Part shown: positions 1 through 6,432 of the stretch, piece by piece
Layout of the letters: each line of letters opens with the position of its first letter
Numbering within the stretch: the first letter of the stretch is position 1
From: DATKHR01 sp035510155
GTDB lineage: Bacteria; Acidobacteriota; Vicinamibacteria; Vicinamibacterales; CAVVIG01
DNA length: 12,065 nt
NCBI GenBank assembly: GCA_035510155.1
Contig: DATKHR010000387.1
Location: 1-12,065, forward strand
Direction of reading: 5' to 3'
Notes under the pieces: generated by a model
Told to the model about the DNA's origin: nothing
Seen by the model: only the letters and a program-made list of their open reading frames with translations
The model's database searches: none
Program-made: the position numbers and the translations under genes

Positions 1-675
1 CACGCCCTCACCGCCTCGCGAGTGCCCAAGCAGTCCGACGCTGCTGAAGTCCAGCGTGCCACGTAGCTCGACGCCCAGCGACGGGGGCGTGCCGCCATTT
101 GAATTCCACTCGCTGAGGTGCTGAAGATGCCTGAGCAGTAGACGACCACGAGCCAGATTCAGTCCCGCGTCGCCGACAACCCCCGCCCCCGCCGTGATGC
201 CGCGGTTCGCGTTGATCGAGACGACGATGTACCCCCACGAGGCCAGCCTGCTTGCGAGATACCCATAGCCCAGGTGATTGGGCGTGACGACATATCCGTC
301 CGGGCATGTACCGGTCGTTGTGTAGTCGGCCCGATCGTCGATCCGCGGGCTCGCGCCGAAGCCGCACGTTCCATGGTTCCCATGAAAGAAGACCAGCAGC
401 GGAAATGGGCCGCCGGAGAGATCATCCGGTCGATAGACGCGCGCCCAAATCTCGACCTCTCGAGGCGGAGTCGTATCGAGGACATCCGGATCGACTTCGG
501 CCGGGAATTTGTACTCCGCGCTCGTGGTAGCGAACGGTCCTGTTGCAGTCGGATCGGGCGCGACGATCTGACCCTCCGCTGCCGCCGCAGCCATCACGAA
601 CGAGCACAGGATACCGACGCCTGCCCAGGCGCTGACGCGCTCACGCCATCGATAATCGTGTGACATGTGGGTCAT
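1..675 (-). CDS. Exported alpha/beta hydrolase (partial, C-terminus outside window)
   Basis: This frame stays open from ATG 675 to the window edge and gives 225 residues. Residues 14-36 form a hydrophobic signal segment ending in an Ala run (AAAAAEGQ), so export is likely. Residues 93-105 (LLVFFHGNHGTCG) match the HG oxyanion-hole strand of esterases and dienelactone-hydrolase-like enzymes. Residues 148-159 (GYIVVSINANRG) fit the next core strand and loop. Residues 217-222 (GHSRGG) are the nucleophile elbow with Ser219. The catalytic Asp and His would lie beyond position 1. The start is supported by GAGAGGAG about 6 nt upstream; a second in-frame ATG lies 9 nt further in. The protein is probably a secreted serine esterase or lipase-like enzyme; the substrate is unknown. 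It lies downstream of the ferritin-like gene on the same strand but 232 bp away, so it probably has its own promoter. Confidence 0.85.
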   Translation of the reverse strand, partial: MTHMSHDYRWRERVSAWAGVGILCSFVMAAAAAEGQIVAPDPTATGPFATTSAEYKFPAEVDPDVLDTTPPREVEIWARVYRPDDLSGGPFPLLVFFHGNHGTCGFGASPRIDDRADYTTTGTCPDGYVVTPNHLGYGYLASRLASWGYIVVSINANRGITAGAGVVGDAGLNLARGRLLLRHLQHLSEWNSNGGTPPSLGVELRGTLDFSSVGLLGHSRGGEGV

Positions 676-754
676 GGGCACTCCTCTCAGGTGTGATGTG
701 TTGACCGGTGACCTGCGACTGGATCGATGAGTGCACAGTGAACGCAACGGGCAA

Positions 755-770
755 GATCAAGATCTTGATC
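755..770. promoter_or_regulatory. 16-bp perfect palindrome upstream of the hydrolase gene
   Basis: GATCAAGATCTTGATC is identical to its reverse complement and lies 80 bp upstream of the hydrolase start, within the 232-bp gap after the ferritin-like gene. Its position and dyad symmetry fit a dimeric regulator's operator. There is no T-tract, so it is not a convincing terminator. A TACAAT hexamer on the minus strand (813-808) could be a -10 box for the hydrolase, but it has no good -35 partner. Function is inferred only from position. Confidence 0.35.
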
Positions 771-907
771 GCGACATCACGATTCGACGTCGTGGCGCGC
801 CGCGCCGATTGTAGTTCGCCCGCGTTGCGTAAGTGTGAGCGTGACAGCGCAGCGACTCGGCCACCGAGCTCGTCAGTGGACAACTTCGTGAAGCGTACAC
901 CTCAACT

Positions 908-2026
908 TTAACGATCGCCTCTCGCGCGATCAGCGTCGGCCGCCAAATCTTGCAACAGTTCGAAGAACGCCGGGGATTGACCGCTGAACAGCCCATCTGC
1001 AGTGAGAGCGTTGGCCGCGCCTATGGCCGCACCCTTCGTCTCAGTTGGGCGAATGATCGAGCAAACCGGAAACTTGCGGCTGAGGAATGGCACAGGCTCG
1101 GGCATGATCAGGTTCGTCGAGAAGTCTTCCCCGCCAAACGGAGTGGCATTGAGGTCCGGAAACTCCAACCCATTGGTCGGGTCGACGAGCGGAGGCGCGT
1201 TGCCCGCCTTGTCGTGCCACGTCTGAAAGTGCATCGTCTCCGTCGGACCGATGCTGAGGAGGATGCGCAGGACTTCCGGCGCGCTGACCCGCTGGGCCAG
1301 GCTTGGATACAGGCTGGTGCCGCCTTGCTCGATAAAGGCAAAGTGGAATCCGGCCGTGTTCGCGATCGCTTGAAGGTGATCCGGTGGATCCAAATCGTCA
1401 TCGGTCCGGGGGATGGCGGGGAACTGTCCCGTCATCAAGCCAGGTACCGCTTGCGGGAACATGAACTGGGGATCGAGATCGGGGTTCTCCTCGCGGCTGC
1501 GATAGCGCGTCCACCAACTCGTATCGACGGTCAATTGCATGAGGTTTGTCAGCCGTCCAATCTGCTGCGCGCCCGTTGCCTGACTGCTGGGCAATGTCCG
1601 GAATTGATCGAGGTTGGCTGCCGCCGCTCCCTTCGACGCCAAGTACGCGTTGATGAACTGGAAATGCGTCATCTCGTCTTCCGTGTTGTCGTGAATGTAT
1701 TGGGGCATGTCCGAGTCCAGCGCTTCCAGCGCTTTGGTGTAAGGGTCGCTCCCGGTCCCGCCGGGGACTTCATCGTCCTGGACTCCGCCGAGCTCGTTGT
1801 ACTGTTGCCAGAGATCGGTCTCGAGGATCTCGAGCGCAGCCAGGAATCTGAGGATCGCCGCGTCACCGCTGCTGAGTCTTCGGCTGCCCTCTTCGCCTGA
1901 TTGACCGAAGACACGCTTAGTTAGCGACCCAACGCCTATTGCTGCCGAGGCTGCTGATGCCATTCCCGTCCTGAGGATTGAGCGGCGGGTGTATTGGGGG
2001 TTCGCACGATTCTCAGTGCTCTTCAT
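908..2026 (-). CDS. Tat-exported ferritin-like domain protein
   Basis: The protein has 372 residues. A twin-arginine signal (RRSILRTGMASAAS, residues 14-27) precedes a hydrophobic Ala-rich stretch, so it is probably folded before export by the Tat system. The body resembles the Ferritin_2 four-helix family. Metal-ligand-type residues occur in the expected order: E66/E69 in the first helix, E118-x-x-H121 in the second, E233 in the third and E263-x-x-H266 in the fourth. That pattern predicts a carboxylate-bridged di-iron (or Mn/Fe) site. The C-terminal segment (about 280-372) lies outside the helical core and is not recognised. AGGAG 8 nt upstream supports the ATG at 2026; the stop is TAA. Homologues are often annotated only as ferritin-like or desiccation-related proteins, so iron handling or oxidative protection is inference. 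It is preceded by a 268-bp gap, so it is probably transcribed alone. Confidence 0.85.
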   Translation of the reverse strand: MKSTENRANPQYTRRSILRTGMASAASAAIGVGSLTKRVFGQSGEEGSRRLSSGDAAILRFLAALEILETDLWQQYNELGGVQDDEVPGGTGSDPYTKALEALDSDMPQYIHDNTEDEMTHFQFINAYLASKGAAAANLDQFRTLPSSQATGAQQIGRLTNLMQLTVDTSWWTRYRSREENPDLDPQFMFPQAVPGLMTGQFPAIPRTDDDLDPPDHLQAIANTAGFHFAFIEQGGTSLYPSLAQRVSAPEVLRILLSIGPTETMHFQTWHDKAGNAPPLVDPTNGLEFPDLNATPFGGEDFSTNLIMPEPVPFLSRKFPVCSIIRPTETKGAAIGAANALTADGLFSGQSPAFFELLQDLAADADRARGDR

Positions 2027-2063
2027 GATCGGTCTCCTGTCTCGTCAACATCTGGCATTTCGA

Positions 2064-2103
2064 GACGCGCGGTAAGAACCTTGTTCTTCATCGGACGCGC
2101 GGT
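2064..2103. repeat. Direct repeats flanking an inverted repeat upstream of the ferritin-like gene
   Basis: GACGCGCGGT occurs at 2064-2073 and again at 2094-2103, exactly 30 bp apart; GACGCGCG recurs at 2171-2178. Between the first two copies lies the inverted repeat AAGAAC-CTT-GTTCTT (2074-2088). All lie 40-150 bp upstream of the ferritin-like start, so a regulator-binding role is possible. I see no convincing -35/-10 pair. Short GC-rich repeats also arise by chance in such DNA. Confidence 0.3.
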
Positions 2104-2278
2104 GCGAAAAGCAAATCGTGAGCCCTGCGTCTGATCTCGAATCGCGCGAGAGTGGACCCCATGGTTTTTCGACGCGCGTAATTGCTGTTTCGCGATCCGA
2201 AAAATGGTCAGGTGATTGCCGATCGTAGAGAACAGCTCGACCGGACGGAGAGGTCATCAATACCGTCGAAGATGTCGC

Positions 2279-2293
2279 TCCTGGTGGCCAGGA
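2279..2293 (-). terminator. Small hairpin directly after the symporter stop codon
   Basis: TCCTGG-TGG-CCAGGA (plus-strand reading) is a perfect 6-bp inverted repeat with a 3-nt loop. It lies immediately past the symporter's TAG at the end of the nagB-nagA-symporter unit. There is no U-tract, so it may be a weak terminator or a 3'-end protecting hairpin rather than a classical intrinsic terminator. Confidence 0.3.
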
Positions 2294-2294
2294 C

Positions 2295-3926
2295 CTACCA
2301 CGCCAGGACCAGCGCGGTCGCAGCGACCAGCAGGACCACCATCAGCCACCCCATCCCAAACCCGGCGAGGTCGTCGCGAAACGCCCGCAATCCGCCGCGC
2401 CCGGCCGCGCGGCCTAGCTGCAGCAAATGGACCAACAGTAGAGGACGTTCCACGTCGTCATCGCTCGAGGCCTCCAGCCGGCCGAAGAACGACCCGATCG
2501 CGTCTGCGGGTTCCGGGGACGTCAGCATGCTGACGATCACGAGCGCGGCAACGCCGACGACGAGCGCGGCCAGGAACACGTTCGCATCCCAGTAATCCAG
2601 CCGCTGGCCCTTCAGGGAATACACGACGAAGTTCGTCGTCAGCGCCAGCACCAGGCTCGCGAGGGCGCCCCACCGGTTCGCGCGCCGCCAGAGGATGCCG
2701 CCGAGCACACCGATGCCGACAAACGTCGACAGCGTTTCGGTCAGCAGGAACGTGTACAGCACGCTCTGGATCAGAAACACGGCGTAGAGAACCCCGATCA
2801 GGGTGATGGACACGCCGCTCACGCGCCCGACCCACAAGTAATGACGATCGGGACGATTGGGCGCGAGCCGCCGCCGGTACAGTCCTTCGGTGAACAACGC
2901 GCCGCTGTCGACCAGGAACGCCGAGCACGCCGACATGTTCGTGGCCAGAATTGACGCGATCAGAAGGCCGAGCGCGCCCGGAAAGAGGAGCTGCCGGCAG
3001 GCGAACCCGAACGCGTTCTCCGGATCATGGAGTGTCAGGGCGTCACCTCGCCCCTGCGCGATCATCGCGCCGACGATGAGCCCCACGAGCATCCAGCCGA
3101 CCGTGCAGACGCGCTTGACGTAGTTGCCGTAGAACATGCCGATCCGGCACGTGCGCTCGTCGCGTCCGGTGCCGACCGCCGCGACCATATGGGGCTGCGC
3201 CATGATGCCCACCAGGCCGTTGATCGTCAGCATGACGATCACCCACGGACCGATCCCCGACGGGGTCGACAGCGAGAAGCGGAACGACGCCAGCGACGCC
3301 TTCATCCCAGCGAGGCCGCCGACCACGCCCCAGCCGAGCGGAATCAGCATGAACGACAGCACGATGATGAGAAAACCCTGAAAGAGGTCGGTCCATGCCG
3401 CGGATATCAGTCCGCCGACGAAGCTGTAGAGGATGAACATCACCGTCATCCCGACCACGATCGCGTTGACGCCGACCGTCCCGCCGGTCGCCTGGCTGAT
3501 TACTTTGCCCGCACCTTTCAGCATGCCGCTCGTCTCGATGACGAAAAAGCAGATCGCGAACACACTGTAGATGGCGGCCATCCACGGGCCGTAGCGGTCT
3601 TCGGTGAACTCGGCCATCGTCGTCCGCCGGATCCGCCGAAAGACGGGCGCCATGATCCAGTAGAACGGCGTGATGAACAGGTTCTTCCACTGGAACCAGA
3701 TGCCCGAGGCGCCATTCGTGTAGACGGCGCCCGCGAGCGCGACCGGCATTTCGGCGTGCGTGCCGGCACCGAAGCTCTGCGCGATCATCAGCCACGGGCC
3801 GAACCGCCGCCCACCGAGGAAGTACTCGTGGCTCCGGCGCACGCGATAGCCGGCAACGAGACCGATCGCCGTGATGATCACGAGATATCCGATGAGGACC
3901 GCCCAGTCGAGCGCCGTGATGTTCAT
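2295..3926 (-). CDS. Sodium:solute symporter (SSS family), probable amino-sugar transporter
   Basis: The protein has 543 residues and starts MNITALDWAVLIGYLVIITA. It has repeated hydrophobic helices along its length, as in SSS-family Na+-coupled transporters (SGLT fold, usually 13-15 helices). Early family features are visible: RSHEYFLGGRRFGPWLM after helix 1, AQSFGAGTHAEMPV around helix 2 and GASGIWFQWKN before helix 3. After the core, a charged cytoplasmic stretch (EASSDDDVERP) leads to one more C-terminal helix (GWLMVVLLVAATALVLAW). The frame remains open upstream to 4388, but that part overlaps nagA and encodes Arg/Gly-rich non-protein-like sequence. The ATG at 3926 lies 2 nt after the nagA stop (TGACGATG), so translation is coupled. 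The location predicts uptake of GlcNAc or a related amino sugar; the substrate is inferred from context. How uptake is linked to phosphorylation is unclear, because no sugar kinase lies in the window. Confidence 0.85.
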   Translation of the reverse strand: MNITALDWAVLIGYLVIITAIGLVAGYRVRRSHEYFLGGRRFGPWLMIAQSFGAGTHAEMPVALAGAVYTNGASGIWFQWKNLFITPFYWIMAPVFRRIRRTTMAEFTEDRYGPWMAAIYSVFAICFFVIETSGMLKGAGKVISQATGGTVGVNAIVVGMTVMFILYSFVGGLISAAWTDLFQGFLIIVLSFMLIPLGWGVVGGLAGMKASLASFRFSLSTPSGIGPWVIVMLTINGLVGIMAQPHMVAAVGTGRDERTCRIGMFYGNYVKRVCTVGWMLVGLIVGAMIAQGRGDALTLHDPENAFGFACRQLLFPGALGLLIASILATNMSACSAFLVDSGALFTEGLYRRRLAPNRPDRHYLWVGRVSGVSITLIGVLYAVFLIQSVLYTFLLTETLSTFVGIGVLGGILWRRANRWGALASLVLALTTNFVVYSLKGQRLDYWDANVFLAALVVGVAALVIVSMLTSPEPADAIGSFFGRLEASSDDDVERPLLLVHLLQLGRAAGRGGLRAFRDDLAGFGMGWLMVVLLVAATALVLAW

Positions 3927-3928
3927 CG

Positions 3929-4903
3929 TCAATCCATCACGCGCCCGACGTGCAACTCTCCCCGTTCCGGATCCCACTCGGCGATCGCTCGGCCGGCCGT
4001 CGTCATGCCGAGACAGCTCGCAGGGATCGTCGACGCCATCGGCGTGACGTCCTCGATCGACAGCCCGGTGAACCGGACCATGTTCGCGATCGCGCGATCG
4101 AGCGTCAGCGCCGAGCCGGCGAGATACGGTGTTCCGGGCAGCGAGACGCGGCCGTCCGCCGACAGCTCGGACGTGACGTCGCCGATTGTGTAGGGGCCCG
4201 GCGCGCAGCCCGCGGCAGCCACGGCATCGGTGACCAGAATGGTTCGACCTGCGCCCTTTGCGCGCGCCATCGCCCGCACCGTCGTGGGGGGAAGATGGTG
4301 CCCGTCGACGATCAGGCTGGCGAGCACCGTGTCGGCCGCGAGCAGCTCCCAGATGACGTTCGGGTGTCGCGGCAGCATCTGCGCGCACCCGTTTCCCAGG
4401 TGCGTTGCCAGCGTGGCGCCGGCTGCAATCGCAGCCGCGATCTGCGCGGGCGTCGCGGCCGTGTGCCCAATCGCAACGCGCACGCCCGACTCGGCGAGAT
4501 GCTCGATGAGTCGCACCGCGCCGGCGACTTCAGGCGCAAGGGTGACAAGAACGATCCGTCCGCCGGCCGCGTCCTGGCGCCGATCGAAGTCGTCAATCGA
4601 CGCGGGCTTCACATGTTCCCGCGGATGGGCGCCTCGAGCACCGTCCTCGGGCGACACGTACGGCCCTTCCATGTGAATCCCCGCAACGGCCGGAGAGGTC
4701 ACGCGCGACAGCACGCGTGCGCTCGCCGCGAAGCGGTCGAGCGATGAGGTGATGAGCGTCGGCAGACAGCGGGTGACTCCCGTCGTCCGGATGCGTTGCA
4801 GCGCTTCCTCTACGCGATCGGCGGTCAGATCAGGCGCGTTGAAATCGATGCCGCCGAAGCCGTTGACCTGCAGATCGAACAGCCCGGGCAGATCGACGGT
4901 CAT
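3929..4903 (-). CDS. nagA: N-acetylglucosamine-6-phosphate deacetylase, short form
   Basis: This cytoplasmic amidohydrolase would convert GlcNAc-6-P to GlcN-6-P and acetate. Family motifs appear in order over 324 residues: PGLFDLQVNGFGG (6-18, with the Q-x-N variant also found in E. coli NagA), HMEGPY with metal ligand E79, AIGHT with H147, THLGNG with H168, VDGHH with H203, and the catalytic-Asp motif VTDAVAAAG with D226. Many NagA proteins are about 380 residues and have roughly 50 residues before the PGLxD motif, forming part of a small beta domain. Here only five residues precede it and the C-terminus is also short. No in-frame upstream extension is possible without entering nagB: ATG 4903 overlaps the nagB stop as ATGA, which fixes the start by translational coupling. 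All metal and catalytic residues I can align are present, so activity is expected. Stop is TGA. Confidence 0.9.
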   Translation of the reverse strand: MTVDLPGLFDLQVNGFGGIDFNAPDLTADRVEEALQRIRTTGVTRCLPTLITSSLDRFAASARVLSRVTSPAVAGIHMEGPYVSPEDGARGAHPREHVKPASIDDFDRRQDAAGGRIVLVTLAPEVAGAVRLIEHLAESGVRVAIGHTAATPAQIAAAIAAGATLATHLGNGCAQMLPRHPNVIWELLAADTVLASLIVDGHHLPPTTVRAMARAKGAGRTILVTDAVAAAGCAPGPYTIGDVTSELSADGRVSLPGTPYLAGSALTLDRAIANMVRFTGLSIEDVTPMASTIPASCLGMTTAGRAIAEWDPERGELHVGRVMD

Positions 4904-5670
4904 GACTCGTCGCTCTCGAGAATCTCACCGCGGATCGCTCGCGGAACGAGCGCCGCCGAATCGCGATCGAGATAGAGCGTCGCGTTGGCGTGGGTTCGCA
5001 GAATCGATGCCGGCGTCAAGGGCGAGATGTCGCCGTCGATCGACGCCTTGACGGCGCCGGCTTTGCGTGCATCGGGCACCATGCAGAGGATCTCGCGTGA
5101 CTTCAGGATCTGTCTGATCGACATCGAGATCGCCTGTGCCGGCACCTCGTCGACCGATCGGAACCATCCTTCGCCGACCTGCTGCCGCCGGCATGCCTCG
5201 TCCAGCGTGACAATGATGTAGGGGCGCTCGACCGAGAAATCGGCCGGAGGATCGTTGAACGCGAGGTGCGCGTTCTCGCCGATTCCAACGAACGCGACGT
5301 CGACGGGCGCGCGCGCCAGCTCGCGGCCGATCCGGTCGGCCACTCCCTCCGCATCGCGTTCACCGTCGAGAAGATGATAATCGCGGATGCCCGTCTTCGT
5401 GATCAGCCGGTCGAGCAGATATCTCCGAAAGCTGGCGGGATGATCGATCGAGAGCCCGACGTACTCATCGAGATGAAACATCTCCACGCGGCTCCACTCG
5501 ATGCCCGGTGCGTCGGTGAGGGCCGCGAGGAACTCGAACTGCGACGCGCCGGTCGCGGCCACGAGTCGCGCGCGGCCGCGGCGGGCAATCGTGTCGCGGA
5601 GCGTGCGGCTTGCATGGCGCGCAGCGGCACGACTCATCGTCGCGCGATCGGCGTAGGTTTTGATCTGCAT
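4900..5670 (-). CDS. nagB: Glucosamine-6-phosphate deaminase-like protein
   Basis: It would convert GlcN-6-P to Fru-6-P and ammonia, the step after NagA. With the chosen start it has 256 residues. Motifs: ATGAS (39-43, phosphate loop), MFHLDEYVGL (64-73) with the conserved Asp68, and VGIGENAHLAFNDPP (128-142) with His135. An ATG 24 nt upstream (5694) would add MAAVRRRR, but it sits inside a possible -10 box (TACAAT, 5698-5693). The start MQIKTYADRATM aligns end to end with the E. coli NagB N-terminus as I remember it, so 5670 is preferred. In E. coli the catalytic loop reads GNDGHIAFNE (D141, H143, E148); here the equivalents are N133, H135 and D140, with Ala134 replacing Gly. A GEN...FNDP loop occurs in a broad NagB-like subgroup, so activity may be retained or altered. 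The TGA stop overlaps the nagA start by 4 nt. Confidence 0.85.
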   Translation of the reverse strand: MQIKTYADRATMSRAAARHASRTLRDTIARRGRARLVAATGASQFEFLAALTDAPGIEWSRVEMFHLDEYVGLSIDHPASFRRYLLDRLITKTGIRDYHLLDGERDAEGVADRIGRELARAPVDVAFVGIGENAHLAFNDPPADFSVERPYIIVTLDEACRRQQVGEGWFRSVDEVPAQAISMSIRQILKSREILCMVPDARKAGAVKASIDGDISPLTPASILRTHANATLYLDRDSAALVPRAIRGEILESDES

Positions 5671-5692
5671 GCGTCGCCGCCGGACCGCCGCC

Positions 5693-5740
5693 ATTGTATG
5701 CGGTCGGCGGCCGCCTCCGGACCTTCGGCACTGTCCGGAG
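5693..5740 (-). promoter_or_regulatory. Possible nagB promoter/operator
   Basis: A perfect 8-bp inverted repeat, CTCCGGAC (5715-5722) and GTCCGGAG (5733-5740) with a 10-nt spacer, lies between the selenoprotein-like gene and nagB. On the minus strand a TACAAT hexamer (5698-5693), one mismatch from TATAAT, lies downstream, and the expected -35 position falls in the repeat's right arm. There is no consensus -35, so the promoter would need an activator, with the dyad as operator. Alternatively the repeat is a U-less terminator of the upstream gene. Confidence 0.35.
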
Positions 5741-5763
5741 TCGCGCCAGGACGCGTTGCCGGG

Positions 5764-6429
5764 TTATGGCCGAGCGAGCGCGTTGAGGAGAGCGCGCCGA
5801 AACGACTCCTGGGTCAAGAGGATCGTCGAACCCCAACTGATGATGCGGGGCGGCGCCCCGTCCACGTCCCAGCGGGCATCGCGTCCATAGATCACGTACG
5901 CATCCCACAAGACGTCGTCGTCGACGTCAATGGACTGCGGGGCCCGTTCGGTGGCGAAGCGTGGCAGGACGCCGGCCATGAGCCGGCCGATTGACTGTGC
6001 GTCGTCCCAGAAATGAACGACACGATCGTCGGGCAGCAGGCTCTGGCGCCACCGATTTCGGGCGTCGCCCGGATACATGTTGAACCAGATCGCATAGACC
6101 CGCACCGATGCGTTGGGGTTGCCATCAAGAAGTGTTTGCTGCACCCACCGGGCGCCGTCGACGCAACCGGGTCAGGTCGGTGAGAGGAGAAGGATGATGC
6201 GGAGGCGGCCGCGATCGTTGTTGAAGGCGGCGCGCAGATCTGAAGGACCGCGCAGATCAACAAGCGCAGTCGGAGGGGCCGGCGTGCTCGCGATCGAAGG
6301 CGCCGCCGCAGTCCTGCTCTGGAGCGGCGCCGCGAGCGCGGTCGACCGCCCGACGGGAGCCGCGGTCGCGAGCACGGTGCTCGCGACCATTGCGGCGATC
6401 ACGGAACGCAGGGGCACGCCGCGTCTCAT
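5764..6429 (-). CDS. Candidate selenoprotein: exported thioredoxin-like protein with UPGC motif
   Basis: Two open segments in one frame, 6429-6175 (85 codons) and 6171-5764 (135 codons to TAA), are separated only by TGA at 6172-6174. Together they give 221 residues. Residues 1-36 are a signal peptide (MRRGVPLRSVIAAMVASTVL...). Residues 76-100 read as a thioredoxin first strand and active-site helix: RIILLLSPT, then TGA, then PGCVDGARWVQQ. The TGA thus replaces the first Cys of a C-x-x-C motif (U86-P-G-C89). Downstream, SVRVYAIWFNMYPGD and WDAYVIYGRDARW look like continuing core strands. From memory, related proteins carry LLSPTCPxC here. A SECIS-like hairpin lies 17-31 nt after the TGA. The gene begins 3 nt after the stop of the beta-helix gene, so it is probably co-transcribed with it. 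Likely role: a periplasmic redox protein. Alternatives: a Cys-to-stop mutation or a sequencing error. Without recoding the product is an 85-residue stub. Confidence 0.75.
6141..6155 (-). promoter_or_regulatory. SECIS-like hairpin downstream of in-frame UGA
   Basis: In the mRNA GCGCCC-GGU-GGGUGC folds into six base pairs (one G-U) closed by a GGU triloop. The first loop G is 23 nt after the UGA at 6174-6172. Bacterial SECIS elements are hairpins inside the coding region with a G in the first loop positions about 16-37 nt downstream, and E. coli fdhF has its loop G at a similar distance. The reported fit is by hand pairing only; GC-rich sequence folds easily, so covariation across homologues is needed for certainty. 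An alternative shorter pairing (GCGUC-GAC-GGCGC) would place the loop at 13 nt, outside the usual range. Confidence 0.55.
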
Positions 6430-6432
6430 CGC

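Noticed and set aside
950..1900. Long plus-strand frame opposite the ferritin-like gene
   Set aside because: Arg-rich composition without domains; it mirrors the high-GC ferritin-like coding strand, which has a ribosome-binding site, Tat signal and metal motifs.
3027..4193. Long plus-strand frame opposite the symporter and nagA
   Set aside because: His/Arg/Asp-rich shadow of two well-recognised genes.
3927..4388. N-terminal extension of the symporter frame to 4388
   Set aside because: It overlaps nagA in another frame and encodes Arg/Gly-rich sequence with no membrane or family features; the ATG at 3926 after the nagA stop gives a normal SSS N-terminus.
5764..6144. Separate small gene starting at GTG 6144
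   Set aside because: No signal peptide or good ribosome-binding site, and it would begin inside the redox helix; the upstream segment in the same frame completes the fold.
5764..6429. Genetic code with TGA read as Trp, explaining both in-frame TGA codons
   Set aside because: TGA is the natural stop for nagB, nagA, the antitoxin and the receptor, the first two of these at tightly coupled gene junctions, so TGA terminates in this genome.
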